64,000 nt of DNA, from assembly GCA_016705125.1 (NCBI GenBank), contig JADIYW010000008.1, positions 101,147 through 165,146 of the forward strand, read 5' to 3'. Origin of the DNA: Bacteroidota bacterium. GTDB lineage: Bacteria; Bacteroidota; Bacteroidia; Chitinophagales; JADIYW01. Positions 24,026 to 33,218 of the stretch are shown in pieces. Each line of letters begins with the position of its first letter. Positions within the stretch are counted from its first letter, which is position 1. The notes under the pieces are model-generated. The model made no database searches. It was not told the DNA's origin and worked only from the letters and a program-made list of their open reading frames with translations. The translations under genes and the position numbers were made by a program.

Positions 24026-25393
24026 ATGCAATTAAAAGGAACATATAAAGAAATTTTACAGATTGCTTTCCCTATTATTTTAGGAAGTTTTGCTCAAAGT
24101 ATCAATCAATTTATTGACATGGTATTTATGGGTCGTGTGGGTATTGTTGAAATGGGCGCTACAAACATTGGTGGTTTACTTTATTTCCTTATTGTAATCA
24201 TAGGTATGGGTTTTACCAAAGGTGGCCAAATTTTGATTGCAAAAAAAACTGGAGAGGATGACCCAAAAGGTGTAGGCAATTTATTTTGGCATTTATTACT
24301 TATTTTATTAATTTACTTTTCTATCACTTTCACTGCTTCCCTTTTTGGGAGCAAATCTTTATTATCGATTATTCTACAATCACCACAAACAATTGAAAAC
24401 TCTAATATTTACTATCAATCAAGGATTTATGGTTTGTTATTTTGTTTATTATCGGCTGGTTTTAATGGTTTCTTTTCTGGAATTGGCAAAACCTTCATTA
24501 TTTCCGCTTCCACAATAATAATGGTTTTGGTAAACATCTTTTTAGATTATGCCATGATTTTTGGCAATTTTGGATTTGAAAAAATGGGAATCCAAGGAGC
24601 AGGTTTAGCGACCTCAATTGCCGAAATGGTTGGATTTCTTGTTTTTGTAAGCTACCTTATTTATAAGAAATATATTAAAACATATAGTATATTACCGCTA
24701 CCTACCTTTAAATTAAACACTCTAAAAACAATGTTTGAATTATCCATTCCGCTTTGTTTTCAATATGCATTTGGCTTAGGTTCTTGGTTAATCTTTTTCC
24801 TTTTGATAGAAAAAATGGGTGAAAGTGCATTGGCTATTTCCTCGGTGCTGAAAAGTATATATATATTCGTCGGTATTCCTGCTTGGTCATTGGCATCCAC
24901 CGCTAATACTTTGGTAGCCAATATTTGGGGTCAGGGCAAAATCGAACTTATTTCTAAGGCATTATGGAGAGTGGTAAAAGTGAGTTTTTTATTGAGTTTC
25001 GTTTTTATTTTAGGATTAATCCTATTTCCAACACAAGTTTTAGCATTTTATTTGCCAAATAATACCGACTTATTAAAGGATTCAATAAGCTCATTATATG
25101 TAATAACCATTGCGCTTACCATTATGTCATTTTCTACCATCCTTTTACATGGCATTATGGGTTTGGGCAAAACGAAATTCTCCTTTATTGTTGAAGTTTG
25201 TTGTGCTGTATTTTATTTGTTCTTTGTTGTTATAACAGTGAATGTTTTAAGTTGCCCTTTATACATTGTTTGGATGGCCGAAATCATATATTGGCTTATT
25301 ATGCTGATATTCTGTATTTACTTTTTAAAATTTACTAATTGGAAAAATGACTTAATTTATGGAGACGAAAAATTGGTTTCAGACGTGGTTTAA
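24026..25393 (+). CDS. MATE-family multidrug/Na+ efflux transporter
   Basis: A 455-residue protein with about 12 membrane helices in two similar halves. IAFPIILGSFAQSINQFIDMVFMGRVG is the start of the first MatE repeat and LSIPLCFQYAFGLGSWLIFF that of the second. It would export cationic compounds against a Na+ or H+ gradient. The frame opens at TTG 24017, but ATG 24026 gives the usual N-terminus. TATTTTTG at 24012-24019 could be a -7 element giving a nearly leaderless message. The end overlaps the next gene by 35 bases. Confidence 0.88.
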   Translation: MQLKGTYKEILQIAFPIILGSFAQSINQFIDMVFMGRVGIVEMGATNIGGLLYFLIVIIGMGFTKGGQILIAKKTGEDDPKGVGNLFWHLLLILLIYFSITFTASLFGSKSLLSIILQSPQTIENSNIYYQSRIYGLLFCLLSAGFNGFFSGIGKTFIISASTIIMVLVNIFLDYAMIFGNFGFEKMGIQGAGLATSIAEMVGFLVFVSYLIYKKYIKTYSILPLPTFKLNTLKTMFELSIPLCFQYAFGLGSWLIFFLLIEKMGESALAISSVLKSIYIFVGIPAWSLASTANTLVANIWGQGKIELISKALWRVVKVSFLLSFVFILGLILFPTQVLAFYLPNNTDLLKDSISSLYVITIALTIMSFSTILLHGIMGLGKTKFSFIVEVCCAVFYLFFVVITVNVLSCPLYIVWMAEIIYWLIMLIFCIYFLKFTNWKNDLIYGDEKLVSDVV

Positions 25394-26096
25394 TTCAAAA
25401 TATTATCATGTTTTATACAAAAATAGGGATGAAAACGAAGCACAAGATTTTATAAATTCCGTTTTTGGCAAGTTTGAAATTCCTACGAATAGCCGTATTT
25501 TGGATTTGGCATGTGGAAAAGGCAGACATGCTGCATATATGGCTCAGAATGGAATGGACGTAACAGGGTTGGATTTGTCATTGAATAGTATTGAAACGGC
25601 TATGGATAATTATAAATTGCCCAATTTGGAGTTTGCAGTGCACGACATGAGAAATCCTAGCCGTATTAATTATTATGACTACGTTTTTAACTTTTTTACA
25701 AGCATTGGTTATTTCGAAAATTTAAAGGAAAACGAAAAAGTGTTTCAGGCGATTAGTTTGAGTTTAAAAAAGCACGGCTATTTAATGATGGATTTTTTCA
25801 ATGCAGAAAAGGTAATCGCCAATTTGGTTGAAAGAGAAGAAAAAGTGGTTGATGAAATCGCTTTTTATATCCGAAGAAATTACGAAAATGGCATTATCAC
25901 AAAACATATCCAATTTGAGGCTGAACATAAAATCTATAATTTTAAAGAACAAGTTCAGGCTCTTATGCCGGAAGAATTTGAACAAATGGCTGAAAAGGCG
26001 GGTTTGGAAATAAAGGAAAAATTTGGTTCTTATAAATTGGAAAATTTCGATAATAAAAATTCTGACAGGTTTATTTTATGGGCTCAAAAAAAATAA
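25359..26096 (+). CDS. Class I SAM-dependent methyltransferase
   Basis: A 245-residue Rossmann methyltransferase. ILDLACGKGRHAAYMA (about 46-61) is motif I, VTGLDLSLNSIETA motif II and AVHDMRNPSRINYYDYVFNFFTSIGYF motif III, quoted in pieces. Substrate unknown. It begins inside the 3' end of the MATE gene, so it is translated from the same message. Confidence 0.85.
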   Translation: METKNWFQTWFNSKYYHVLYKNRDENEAQDFINSVFGKFEIPTNSRILDLACGKGRHAAYMAQNGMDVTGLDLSLNSIETAMDNYKLPNLEFAVHDMRNPSRINYYDYVFNFFTSIGYFENLKENEKVFQAISLSLKKHGYLMMDFFNAEKVIANLVEREEKVVDEIAFYIRRNYENGIITKHIQFEAEHKIYNFKEQVQALMPEEFEQMAEKAGLEIKEKFGSYKLENFDNKNSDRFILWAQKK

Positions 26097-26109
26097 GCTT
26101 AAAGCATGG

Positions 26110-26132
26110 AAAAGGTTTTGTTCTCCTTTTTT
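26110..26132 (+). terminator. Possible weak terminator after the methyltransferase gene
   Basis: AAAAGG (26110-26115) and CCTTTT (26125-26130) can pair across a nine-base loop, followed by more T. The stem is short and only partly GC. Confidence 0.3.
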
Positions 26133-26153
26133 AAACCCGTAGTTCATTAAATT

Positions 26154-28220
26154 ATGCAACTAAAAACCCATTTTTTAAAATCAACACCATTTGCGAAACT
26201 AATTATTCCGTTACTAATTGGGATATTAGCCGGTTTCGTTTTCGATATTGATATTTTTGTAGCCAAGTCTCTACTTATTGGGCTTTTTCTTTTCTTTTTT
26301 ATTGCCCATTTTATAATCAAAAAACCGAAATATCTAATTTACTTATCCATTTTAGGATATTTATTAATCTTTTTTTTAGGGTTTTACCTAACGGAAAATC
26401 AAGAAATTAGAAATCAGCCATTGCATTATAGTAACCTAATTGAAAAAGTAGATAGCCAATATTTCCTTTATGGTAAAATTGATATGACTCCCGAAAAAAA
26501 AGAAAAATCAATAAAATTATTGGTCAATATTATCCAAATCCATAAAAAATCGCAAATAAAATTATGCCATGGTAAGGTTTTACTTTATCTCCAAAAAGAT
26601 TCCTCAGCTAATACCTTAAAAAAGGGTGATGAGCTTTTATTTTTGTCCAAATTAGCTAAAATTCCCCCTCCACAAAATCCTGGCGAATTCGATTTTGCCC
26701 GTTTTATGGGGAATAAAAATATTTTTCACCAACAATATTTGCCTTCGAATTCATACATTATTCAAATTTCAAAAAATAAAGATTACCTAGAAATATTTAA
26801 AGAATACTATTTAAAATTACTGGAAAACAATATAAAATCGCCCAAAGCGCTAGCTTTAGCCAAAGGTTTGATAATAGGTGCTCGTTCAGAAATTGACCAG
26901 GAAACTTATAGTGCCTTTTCACATACGGGTATTATTCATATCCTTTCTGTTTCGGGACTTCATTTGGGCATTGTAATGACCATTCTTTTATGGATATTTG
27001 GATTTATTCCCTTTACATCAAAAAAGTGGCTATGGATTAAAACCTTTATAATCCTATTTTTCATTTGGGCATTTGCCATCATTACTGGTTTTTCTACTGC
27101 TGTACAAAGGGCTGCTTTAATGGCAAGTATTTATATTATTGGAAAAGCCATAAATAATAAAACGGCTAATTTTAATATTATATTCGCTTCTCTTTTTCTG
27201 ATTTGTTTATTTAATCCATTAGTTTTAAAAGACTTAGGATTGCAATTAAGTTATTTGGCACTTATAGGATTAGCGGTTTTTCACAGCTTATTTTATAATT
27301 TAATTTATTTAAAAAATAAAGTTTTAAATAAAATTTGGGAATGGACCGCCACTTCCTTTGCTGCTCAAACTACCACCCTACCGCTTGTTTTATACTATTT
27401 TGGTAGTTTTCCTACCTATTTTATTTTGGCAAACCCACCAGCTATTTTTCTTTCATTCGTGATTTTAGCATTAGGATTAGGATTAATGGCATTTGGGTTC
27501 GTTCCCTTTATTGGCAAAATTTTAGGGCTTTTGATTAATTATGCCTGCCTCATTTTGATTTTTGTGGTTGAGTGGATTAACAATTTACCTTATGCGATTT
27601 GGGATAATATCCATTCAGGACGGACAAATCTATTTTTTAATTTTGGAGCTGTCATTTTTTTGATTATTTGGGTTTATAAAAAGAAAATCAAATGGATTGG
27701 ATTGGCTTGTTTCTGCATACTTATATCTTTTACTTATGCTTCAATTGAAATCTTTAACTTAAACAATAAGCCTAAAACCATAATTTATTCAATACCAAAA
27801 CATACCATTTTGGGAAGTGTAAATGATCAAAATCTTTATCTATATGCAGACACTTTATTGGATGAAAAAAGTGGTCTCTATAATTTCAAGGTAAAAAATA
27901 GTATTCGGTTTTTTGGAGCAAAAAACATTCATTTTAACCTCATTAAAGATCAAATATTGATCCTAAATGGAAAGAAAATATTGATTTGGAACAATGAATT
28001 AAACAGTAAAAGCTTTGTTCAAAAACAAATGTTTGATTATATTTTATTGACTAAAAGCAACTATCTTGATTTTGAAATTCTAAAAGAAAATTATGTTTTT
28101 AAATATTTAGTCCTTGATGGGACTTTAAGTGTATATAAGGTAGAAAAATTAAAATTGAAATTAAAAGAAGCGCAAATTCCATTTTATACACTTGGCGAAA
28201 AAGGGGCAATCGTATTTTAA
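26154..28220 (+). CDS. ComEC/Rec2-family DNA uptake channel
   Basis: A 688-residue multi-pass protein. An N-terminal DUF4131-like part (about 1-150) is followed by the Competence domain (about 220-490), with SVSGLHLGIVMTILLWI and GFSTAVQRAALMA, the core motifs of ComEC. The C-terminal metallo-beta-lactamase-like domain of Bacillus ComEC is absent or strongly reduced, as in many Bacteroidetes. It passes single-stranded DNA through the inner membrane. Its stop codon shares bases with that of the convergent lanC gene (TTAA at 28217-28220). Confidence 0.88.
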   Translation: MQLKTHFLKSTPFAKLIIPLLIGILAGFVFDIDIFVAKSLLIGLFLFFFIAHFIIKKPKYLIYLSILGYLLIFFLGFYLTENQEIRNQPLHYSNLIEKVDSQYFLYGKIDMTPEKKEKSIKLLVNIIQIHKKSQIKLCHGKVLLYLQKDSSANTLKKGDELLFLSKLAKIPPPQNPGEFDFARFMGNKNIFHQQYLPSNSYIIQISKNKDYLEIFKEYYLKLLENNIKSPKALALAKGLIIGARSEIDQETYSAFSHTGIIHILSVSGLHLGIVMTILLWIFGFIPFTSKKWLWIKTFIILFFIWAFAIITGFSTAVQRAALMASIYIIGKAINNKTANFNIIFASLFLICLFNPLVLKDLGLQLSYLALIGLAVFHSLFYNLIYLKNKVLNKIWEWTATSFAAQTTTLPLVLYYFGSFPTYFILANPPAIFLSFVILALGLGLMAFGFVPFIGKILGLLINYACLILIFVVEWINNLPYAIWDNIHSGRTNLFFNFGAVIFLIIWVYKKKIKWIGLACFCILISFTYASIEIFNLNNKPKTIIYSIPKHTILGSVNDQNLYLYADTLLDEKSGLYNFKVKNSIRFFGAKNIHFNLIKDQILILNGKKILIWNNELNSKSFVQKQMFDYILLTKSNYLDFEILKENYVFKYLVLDGTLSVYKVEKLKLKLKEAQIPFYTLGEKGAIVF

Positions 28221-29407
28221 GAAAGCAGAAAACAATTATCCCACTTGTTATTATTTGATTCATAACTGCTTAAAAAACCCATTAATACTACGCCAATTCC
28301 TGCAATTCCTTCTAACAAACCATATTTATTTTCAAAATCACTTTTTCCAACATACTTTTTATAACCAGCCAATCCATCTTCAAAATTGGCAAATTCTAGG
28401 GTTTTTTCAAGCCAATACCACCTTGCCTCATCAAACTCTTGTAAATGAGTCCTTTGGTAGAATTTATTAAAAATATGAGCAATACCAGCTGTGCCATGGC
28501 AAAATCCAGCATCCATTACATTGTTTTCCAAAATATCTCTTCTTTTGGAAGCATGCAATCCTATATTTATGGCCTCTTTTTTCCAAACATCTTTATTGAA
28601 CGATTCACCAGCTAGCCAATATGTATTAGCAATCCCCAAATCGCCATAACACCATGCTAACCTTGAATTATAAATATTTTTTTCACTTTCTTTATATCCC
28701 AAACAAGGAAATAATGAAAGCGCATTTTTACTTTTCGTTTTATAGGATCCTACAATTTCGATTCCAGATTTAACCAGTTGAAATGCTTCCTTTTTATTAA
28801 TATCATTTTTAACAATTATAGAAAGAAATGAAATAATGCTTAAAATACCATGGGCCAAACCTAGGTTTACAAATTCAGCTTGGGGTGAAAATTCCTTAAG
28901 TTCTATTTCTTTCAAAAAATAAGTTGAAAATAGTTTAACAATTGAATTGTTTAAATTCTTATCTCCATTTTGGGATATTAATGGTAATAATATTCCGATT
29001 GCACCTCTTAATAAATCATAGTTTTGATTTTCAAGTAATTCTATTTTTGCTTTTTCAAACAATTCGTCTTTAAATGCTTGATCTATATCTAAAATTTCAG
29101 AAAAATCAATATCTTTAAAATCAGAGATTAGATTGAAAGTCCATATTACACCAGGTAATCCATATGAAAAGGTATCATCAATTTTCTCATCATTGATATT
29201 ATCAATAATATAATCCAGTAAACTAATCAATTTATCATTTACTTTTTTAGATGGAAAAAACTGTGCGTATTGGTAGAAAAATACAACATCCGAACAATAT
29301 CCATTGATTAAAGAGATTTGTTTATCGTTTTCTTCTAAAAGACTTTTTTTTATTTCTTTTATTTTATCTATTATTATTTTTTCTTTAATTATTTTTTCTT
29401 TCACCAT
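28217..29407 (-). CDS. lanC: LanC-like lanthionine synthetase (cyclase)
   Basis: A 396-residue alpha/alpha toroid protein. Zinc ligands are present: Cys253 in AWCYGDLGIA, Cys303 and His304 in GFCHGTAGIAH; His186 in NLGLAHGI is the catalytic acid position. Repeats of the G-x-x-G type (GLPGVIWT, GAIGILLPL, GIAGIGVVLMGF) mark the toroid. LanC adds cysteine thiols to dehydrated Ser/Thr of a lantibiotic precursor. The precursor gene lies 78 bases upstream, with a hairpin between. No LanB dehydratase, protease or exporter is in the window, so dehydration must come from elsewhere or the locus is a remnant. Confidence 0.88.
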   Translation of the reverse strand: MVKEKIIKEKIIIDKIKEIKKSLLEENDKQISLINGYCSDVVFFYQYAQFFPSKKVNDKLISLLDYIIDNINDEKIDDTFSYGLPGVIWTFNLISDFKDIDFSEILDIDQAFKDELFEKAKIELLENQNYDLLRGAIGILLPLISQNGDKNLNNSIVKLFSTYFLKEIELKEFSPQAEFVNLGLAHGILSIISFLSIIVKNDINKKEAFQLVKSGIEIVGSYKTKSKNALSLFPCLGYKESEKNIYNSRLAWCYGDLGIANTYWLAGESFNKDVWKKEAINIGLHASKRRDILENNVMDAGFCHGTAGIAHIFNKFYQRTHLQEFDEARWYWLEKTLEFANFEDGLAGYKKYVGKSDFENKYGLLEGIAGIGVVLMGFLSSYESNNNKWDNCFLLS

Positions 29408-29436
29408 AAAGTAAACTTGCTAATAAATTGAAAATT

Positions 29437-29469
29437 AAAAAAGCTAATCCAAGATGAACTAGCTTTTTT
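29437..29469 (-). terminator. Hairpin between lanA and lanC, probable attenuator
   Basis: AAAAAAGCTA (29437-29446) and TAGCTTTTTT (29460-29469) form a perfect 10-bp stem with a 13-base loop. On the minus strand the stem ends in a T-run. It would let most transcripts stop after lanA, so that precursor is made in excess over enzyme. Confidence 0.6.
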
Positions 29470-29485
29470 AAACTTAAAAATTTGC

Positions 29486-29692
29486 TTAGAATTTAATACA
29501 AACACTAAAATTACAAGATTCAGTATCGCAATTTCCAATTATAGAAGAACAAGTAACTCTGGATTTTCTAGCTTCAGCTGCAGCCGCTGCATCTGTTGCG
29601 CCACCAATAATATTCTCCATTTCATTTGCATTTAAATTCGAAATTTTTTCTTTGTTTAATTTCAATTTTCCTGTGAATTTTGTTTTTTTCAT
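29486..29692 (-). CDS. lanA: Class I lanthipeptide-type precursor peptide (GG leader, Bacteroidetes type)
   Basis: A 68-residue peptide. The leader (1-31) has KLKLNKEKISNLNANEM and ends IIGG, the double-glycine leader of Bacteroidetes natural-product precursors. The core (32-68) has an Ala-rich start, then Cys at core positions 17, 24, 29 and 34, Ser at 13, 18, 19, 28 and 32 and Thr at 2, 16 and 26, enough for several lanthionine rings. The lanC-like gene follows on the same strand. No known product recognised. The T-rich 5' region (29693-29760) has no clear TAnnTTTG at the usual distance. Confidence 0.85.
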   Translation of the reverse strand: MKKTKFTGKLKLNKEKISNLNANEMENIIGGATDAAAAAEARKSRVTCSSIIGNCDTESCNFSVCIKF

Positions 29693-29884
29693 GTTTAAAC
29701 TTTTTTAGTTGTTAAATAATAGACAAGTTAGGCCTATTTGTTTGATAATTATTTTACAATTATTTGACTTTGTCAGCAAAAAATGAGAATTATTCAATTT
29801 TAAAACACCAAAAAAAAGATAAAATCAATAATTCAAACTATTGTATATTTTTTTTGTTTCCTTTGTATTCTATTTAATTTTGGT

Positions 29885-31126
29885 ATGATTTTGATCCCTA
29901 TTGCTTTACTTTTTTTAATTGATTTTTATATATTCAAATCGATTAAGCCTGTATTTATTGATGTAAATCCTAGTTTAAAAACTTTTCTTTTTATTTTATT
30001 CTGGGCCTTATCAATTATGGGTTATTGTTCCATTTTCTTTGTTTCTTATTTTGATTACCGTAATTGGCCAGGCGAACTTCGTAGATGGGTAATGGGTATT
30101 TCATTTATTTGCTTTGCATCAAAAATAGCGATGCTTCCTTTTTTGTTTGGTGATAATTTTAAAAATTTTGTACTTTGGATTGTTGAGCAATTGAAATCCA
30201 AACCTCATGAATCCATAGGCGGACCTCCAATTTCGAGATCTCTTTTTTTAAAGAAATCCGCTTTGCTTGCAGGTGGCACTTTATTTACAAGCCTACTATG
30301 GGGAATGGTTAGAACGGCTTATAATATTCTAATCAATAAGGAAATTATAAAACTAAAAAATTTGCCTGATGCATTTAATGGTTTTAAAATAATTCAAATA
30401 TCCGATTTGCATTTAGGTAGTTTTGCTTCAACGGAGCCGGTTGAAAATATGGTGGAGAAAATAAATGAGCTAAATCCTGATATCGTATTTTTTACGGGCG
30501 ACTTAGTGAATGATAGAGCAATGGAGGCGATAAAATATATCGAAATTTTAAAAAAGATTAAAACTAAATACGGTGTGTTTTCATCACTTGGAAATCATGA
30601 TTATGGCGACTATGTTGAATGGACAAGTCAAGAGGCTAAAATGGAGAATTTACAAAACTTAAAAAATATTCATCAAAAAATTGGATGGAATTTACTACTG
30701 AATGAAAATATAATTTTAGAGAAAAAAGGCCAAAAAATAGCCATTATTGGCGTAGAAAATTGGGGACACAAACTGCATTTTCCAAAATATGGTAAAATTG
30801 AAACTGCCTTAAAAGGAACGGAAAACATACCTGTTAAACTCCTATTATCACATGATCCAAGCCATTGGGATTACGAAATATCACAAAAATACAAGGAAAT
30901 AGATATTACTTTTGCTGGCCATACACATGGTTTTCAATTTGGTATTGAAATTCCGGCTTTAAAAATAAAATGGAGTCCAAGTCAATACATTTATCAACAT
31001 TGGGCAGGTTTATACAACAAAGAAAATCAATATTTGTACGTAAATAGAGGAATGGGATTTTTGGGTTATTATGGTCGTGTGGGTATTCAACCTGAAATTA
31101 CGGTTGTGGAATTACAAAAAGGCTAG
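29885..31126 (+). CDS. Membrane-anchored metallophosphoesterase
   Basis: A 413-residue protein. Three or four N-terminal membrane helices (about 1-20, 35-55, 65-85, 125-140) are followed by a calcineurin-like phosphoesterase domain with all metal motifs: ISDLHLGS, FFTGDLVN, LGNHDYG, LLSHDPSHW and AGHTHGFQFG. This layout is the YkuE/YaeI type, whose members act on lipid or nucleotide phosphates; the substrate is unknown. TAATTTTG at 29875-29882 is too near the ATG to be its -7 element unless a later start is used. Confidence 0.9.
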   Translation: MILIPIALLFLIDFYIFKSIKPVFIDVNPSLKTFLFILFWALSIMGYCSIFFVSYFDYRNWPGELRRWVMGISFICFASKIAMLPFLFGDNFKNFVLWIVEQLKSKPHESIGGPPISRSLFLKKSALLAGGTLFTSLLWGMVRTAYNILINKEIIKLKNLPDAFNGFKIIQISDLHLGSFASTEPVENMVEKINELNPDIVFFTGDLVNDRAMEAIKYIEILKKIKTKYGVFSSLGNHDYGDYVEWTSQEAKMENLQNLKNIHQKIGWNLLLNENIILEKKGQKIAIIGVENWGHKLHFPKYGKIETALKGTENIPVKLLLSHDPSHWDYEISQKYKEIDITFAGHTHGFQFGIEIPALKIKWSPSQYIYQHWAGLYNKENQYLYVNRGMGFLGYYGRVGIQPEITVVELQKG

Positions 31127-31129
31127 ATA

Positions 31130-31345
31130 ATGTTGAATGGTTAATGTTGAATGGAATCAAGATATTTAGAGCCAAAAGGCAAGAAAAGAAGAATGAAGTA
31201 ATGAAATAATTTGGAGATTTGGAAATGTGAAGATGTGAGGATTTGAAGATGTGAGGATTTAAAGATTTGAGAACAAAATAAATTCCAATCACTATTCACT
31301 AATTACCAATCACCAAATAACCAATAACTCGTTAACTAAATAACC
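31130..31345. repeat. Composite modular intergenic repeat, copy 2 (opposite orientation to copy 1)
   Basis: Blocks in order: ttgaatggttaatg words (31130-31155), gatgtgaggatttgaag words (31210-31275) and accaatcaccaaataacc words (31285-31345). The reverse complement matches 9826-10105 in block order and in many words. It fills the gap between two convergent genes. Confidence 0.6.
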
Positions 31346-31351
31346 TAATAA

Positions 31352-32278
31352 CTAAACCGGATGAAAAGAAAATTGATTAATTATTTCTATTAAATCGTCT
31401 TTTAAATCCTTATTTAACATTGGGAAATAAGCCCTTAATTTGCTGTCTGTTTCCACCTTCAAATTTCGCATCCTTAGCTGTTGATTGATAAAAATCATTT
31501 CCATTTTAGGTCTAATTTCTTTCAAAGTTAAAGCAATATCAATGATGGAATAATTTTCTTCCACTAAATTATAAGTCCCCTTTGGCACTTCGGAGAAAGG
31601 AATTTGAGCTAATATATCTGTTAATCGATCTATGTGAATAAAGGAACGGATTTGTTTTCCGTGTCCTTGTATAGAAATTCTGCCATGGAAATTGGCTTCG
31701 AATGCAAATCTATTTATTACCGCATCAAAACGCATACTCGGACTATGACCGTAAACATTCCCGCATCTAATAAGGTAGGTGTCTAATTTAGGAATCAACC
31801 TTTCTACAAATGCTTCTCCCCTCATTTTTGAAATACCATAATTGGTACGTGGATTTAATGGTGTGTCTTCATTAATTAAACCCGACAAACTACTACCATA
31901 TACAGAAATACTACTTATATGAATAAACTTTTTTACATTACTCGTTTCAATAGCATAGGTTAATTCTGCAGTACCCCAATGGTTTGTTTGTTCAATTAAA
32001 TGAGGATCTATTTCAGCATATGGATTAGGGATTTTTGCAGCTAAATGATATACGATATCTACTTGTTTAATAATTTTTTGTAGTGTTCGAGTATCTAAAA
32101 TATCACCTTGAATAAATCTAATATTATCGTTTTCAATATTTTGGCAAAGAAATATATTATATAAGCCTCTGCTTAAATTATCAAATACAATAATTTCCTC
32201 AATTTCTTTTATTTTAACTAGCTTACGTACTAATTCAGTTCCAATATATCCTGCGCCCCCAGTTACTAATACTCTCAT
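31352..32278 (-). CDS. NAD-dependent epimerase/dehydratase (extended SDR)
   Basis: A 308-residue extended SDR. VTGGAGYIGTELVRKL (about 4-19) binds NAD; VDIVYHLAAKIPNP, HISSISVYGSS and Tyr-x3-Lys in YGISKMRGE form the active site. GNVYGHSPSMRF and IQGHGKQIRSFIHI are the nucleotide-sugar side. It would epimerise or dehydrate an NDP-sugar, which one is open. The next gene on this strand (APS reductase) ends 140 bases upstream of its start. Confidence 0.87.
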   Translation of the reverse strand: MRVLVTGGAGYIGTELVRKLVKIKEIEEIIVFDNLSRGLYNIFLCQNIENDNIRFIQGDILDTRTLQKIIKQVDIVYHLAAKIPNPYAEIDPHLIEQTNHWGTAELTYAIETSNVKKFIHISSISVYGSSLSGLINEDTPLNPRTNYGISKMRGEAFVERLIPKLDTYLIRCGNVYGHSPSMRFDAVINRFAFEANFHGRISIQGHGKQIRSFIHIDRLTDILAQIPFSEVPKGTYNLVEENYSIIDIALTLKEIRPKMEMIFINQQLRMRNLKVETDSKLRAYFPMLNKDLKDDLIEIINQFSFHPV

Positions 32279-32282
32279 TTTT

Positions 32283-32325
32283 ATTTCAGATTTATGATTT
32301 GTGATTTCAGATTTATGATTTCAGA
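32283..32325. repeat. Short gatttatgatttcag repeat
   Basis: ATTTCAGATTTATGATTT words repeat about three times. The same words recur at 38935-38965, and inverted relatives at 35255-35290. Confidence 0.4.
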
Positions 32326-32418
32326 CAATAAAAGTTTGTTTCTTTCATTTATAATTAACAATTCTAATCTTTTGTATAAATATAATACATTTCTTTTTCC
32401 AATTATACGATTATTTCA

Positions 32419-33090
32419 TCATTTAATTAGTTCGGTGTGAAGTCCACATTCGGTTTTTGCCATCCCAAACCATCTTGCCATTCTCTCGTCACCCAATTCA
32501 TCAGCATCAAATTTCCGAGTACAAGGCTCGCAACCAATACTAAAATATCCTTCGGCATCCATTGGATGTCTGGGAATATCCATTTCTACAATATAATCCC
32601 ATATCATTTTATTAGTCCAATTCAACATAGGATGATATCTCATTGCCCCTTGAGGAGTCATCATTTCAATACCCATTTTCCGCCTGTTTTCATTTTGGTC
32701 GCCACGCACCCCATTTATCCAAATATCGTATTTAACCAAAAGGGGTTCCATGGGTTGTACCTTATTTATATCACAACAATGGTCGGGGTCGGAGGTAAAA
32801 AGTAATTTTCCACTCTCATCTTTTTGCATACTTCTAGGAACCGTGCTTTTTATATCTATAATATTTAATCCATAAATATCCTTAATTAAGTCTTTATAAA
32901 CGATGGTTTGTGGAAATAGATAACCCGTATTTAAAAAATAAATTGGAATCTTCTTATCAATTTGACTAATTATATGGAGCATAGGTATCGAATGTGTTTG
33001 GAACGATGAAGTAACAAACATTGATTTTTGCGAGCTTATATAGCCAATTAACTGCTCTCTTATGGTCTGTATTTCTTTTTGATATATCAT
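32419..33090 (-). CDS. cysH: 4Fe-4S assimilatory APS (phosphoadenylyl/adenylyl-sulfate) reductase
   Basis: A 223-residue PAPS-reductase-fold protein. TSSFQTHS (27-34) is the modified P-loop. Cys105-Cys106, Cys187 and Cys190 (GCEPCTR) are the [4Fe-4S] ligands that mark APS-type rather than PAPS-type enzymes, and ECGLHTE holds the catalytic Cys215. It reduces activated sulfate to sulfite for cysteine synthesis. Sulfate adenylyltransferase and sulfite reductase are not in the window. The start ATG has no obvious promoter. Confidence 0.92.
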   Translation of the reverse strand: MIYQKEIQTIREQLIGYISSQKSMFVTSSFQTHSIPMLHIISQIDKKIPIYFLNTGYLFPQTIVYKDLIKDIYGLNIIDIKSTVPRSMQKDESGKLLFTSDPDHCCDINKVQPMEPLLVKYDIWINGVRGDQNENRRKMGIEMMTPQGAMRYHPMLNWTNKMIWDYIVEMDIPRHPMDAEGYFSIGCEPCTRKFDADELGDERMARWFGMAKTECGLHTELIK

Positions 33091-33218
33091 TTCTGATGTT
33101 AAAATTAATTACCTACGCAATATCACAATATATTTAAGGATTAAATTATCTTTAGCAAATTATTTTAAAGGGAACTTTTATTCCTATTTATTTTGTTAAC
33201 TGTTAAAAATATTATTAA

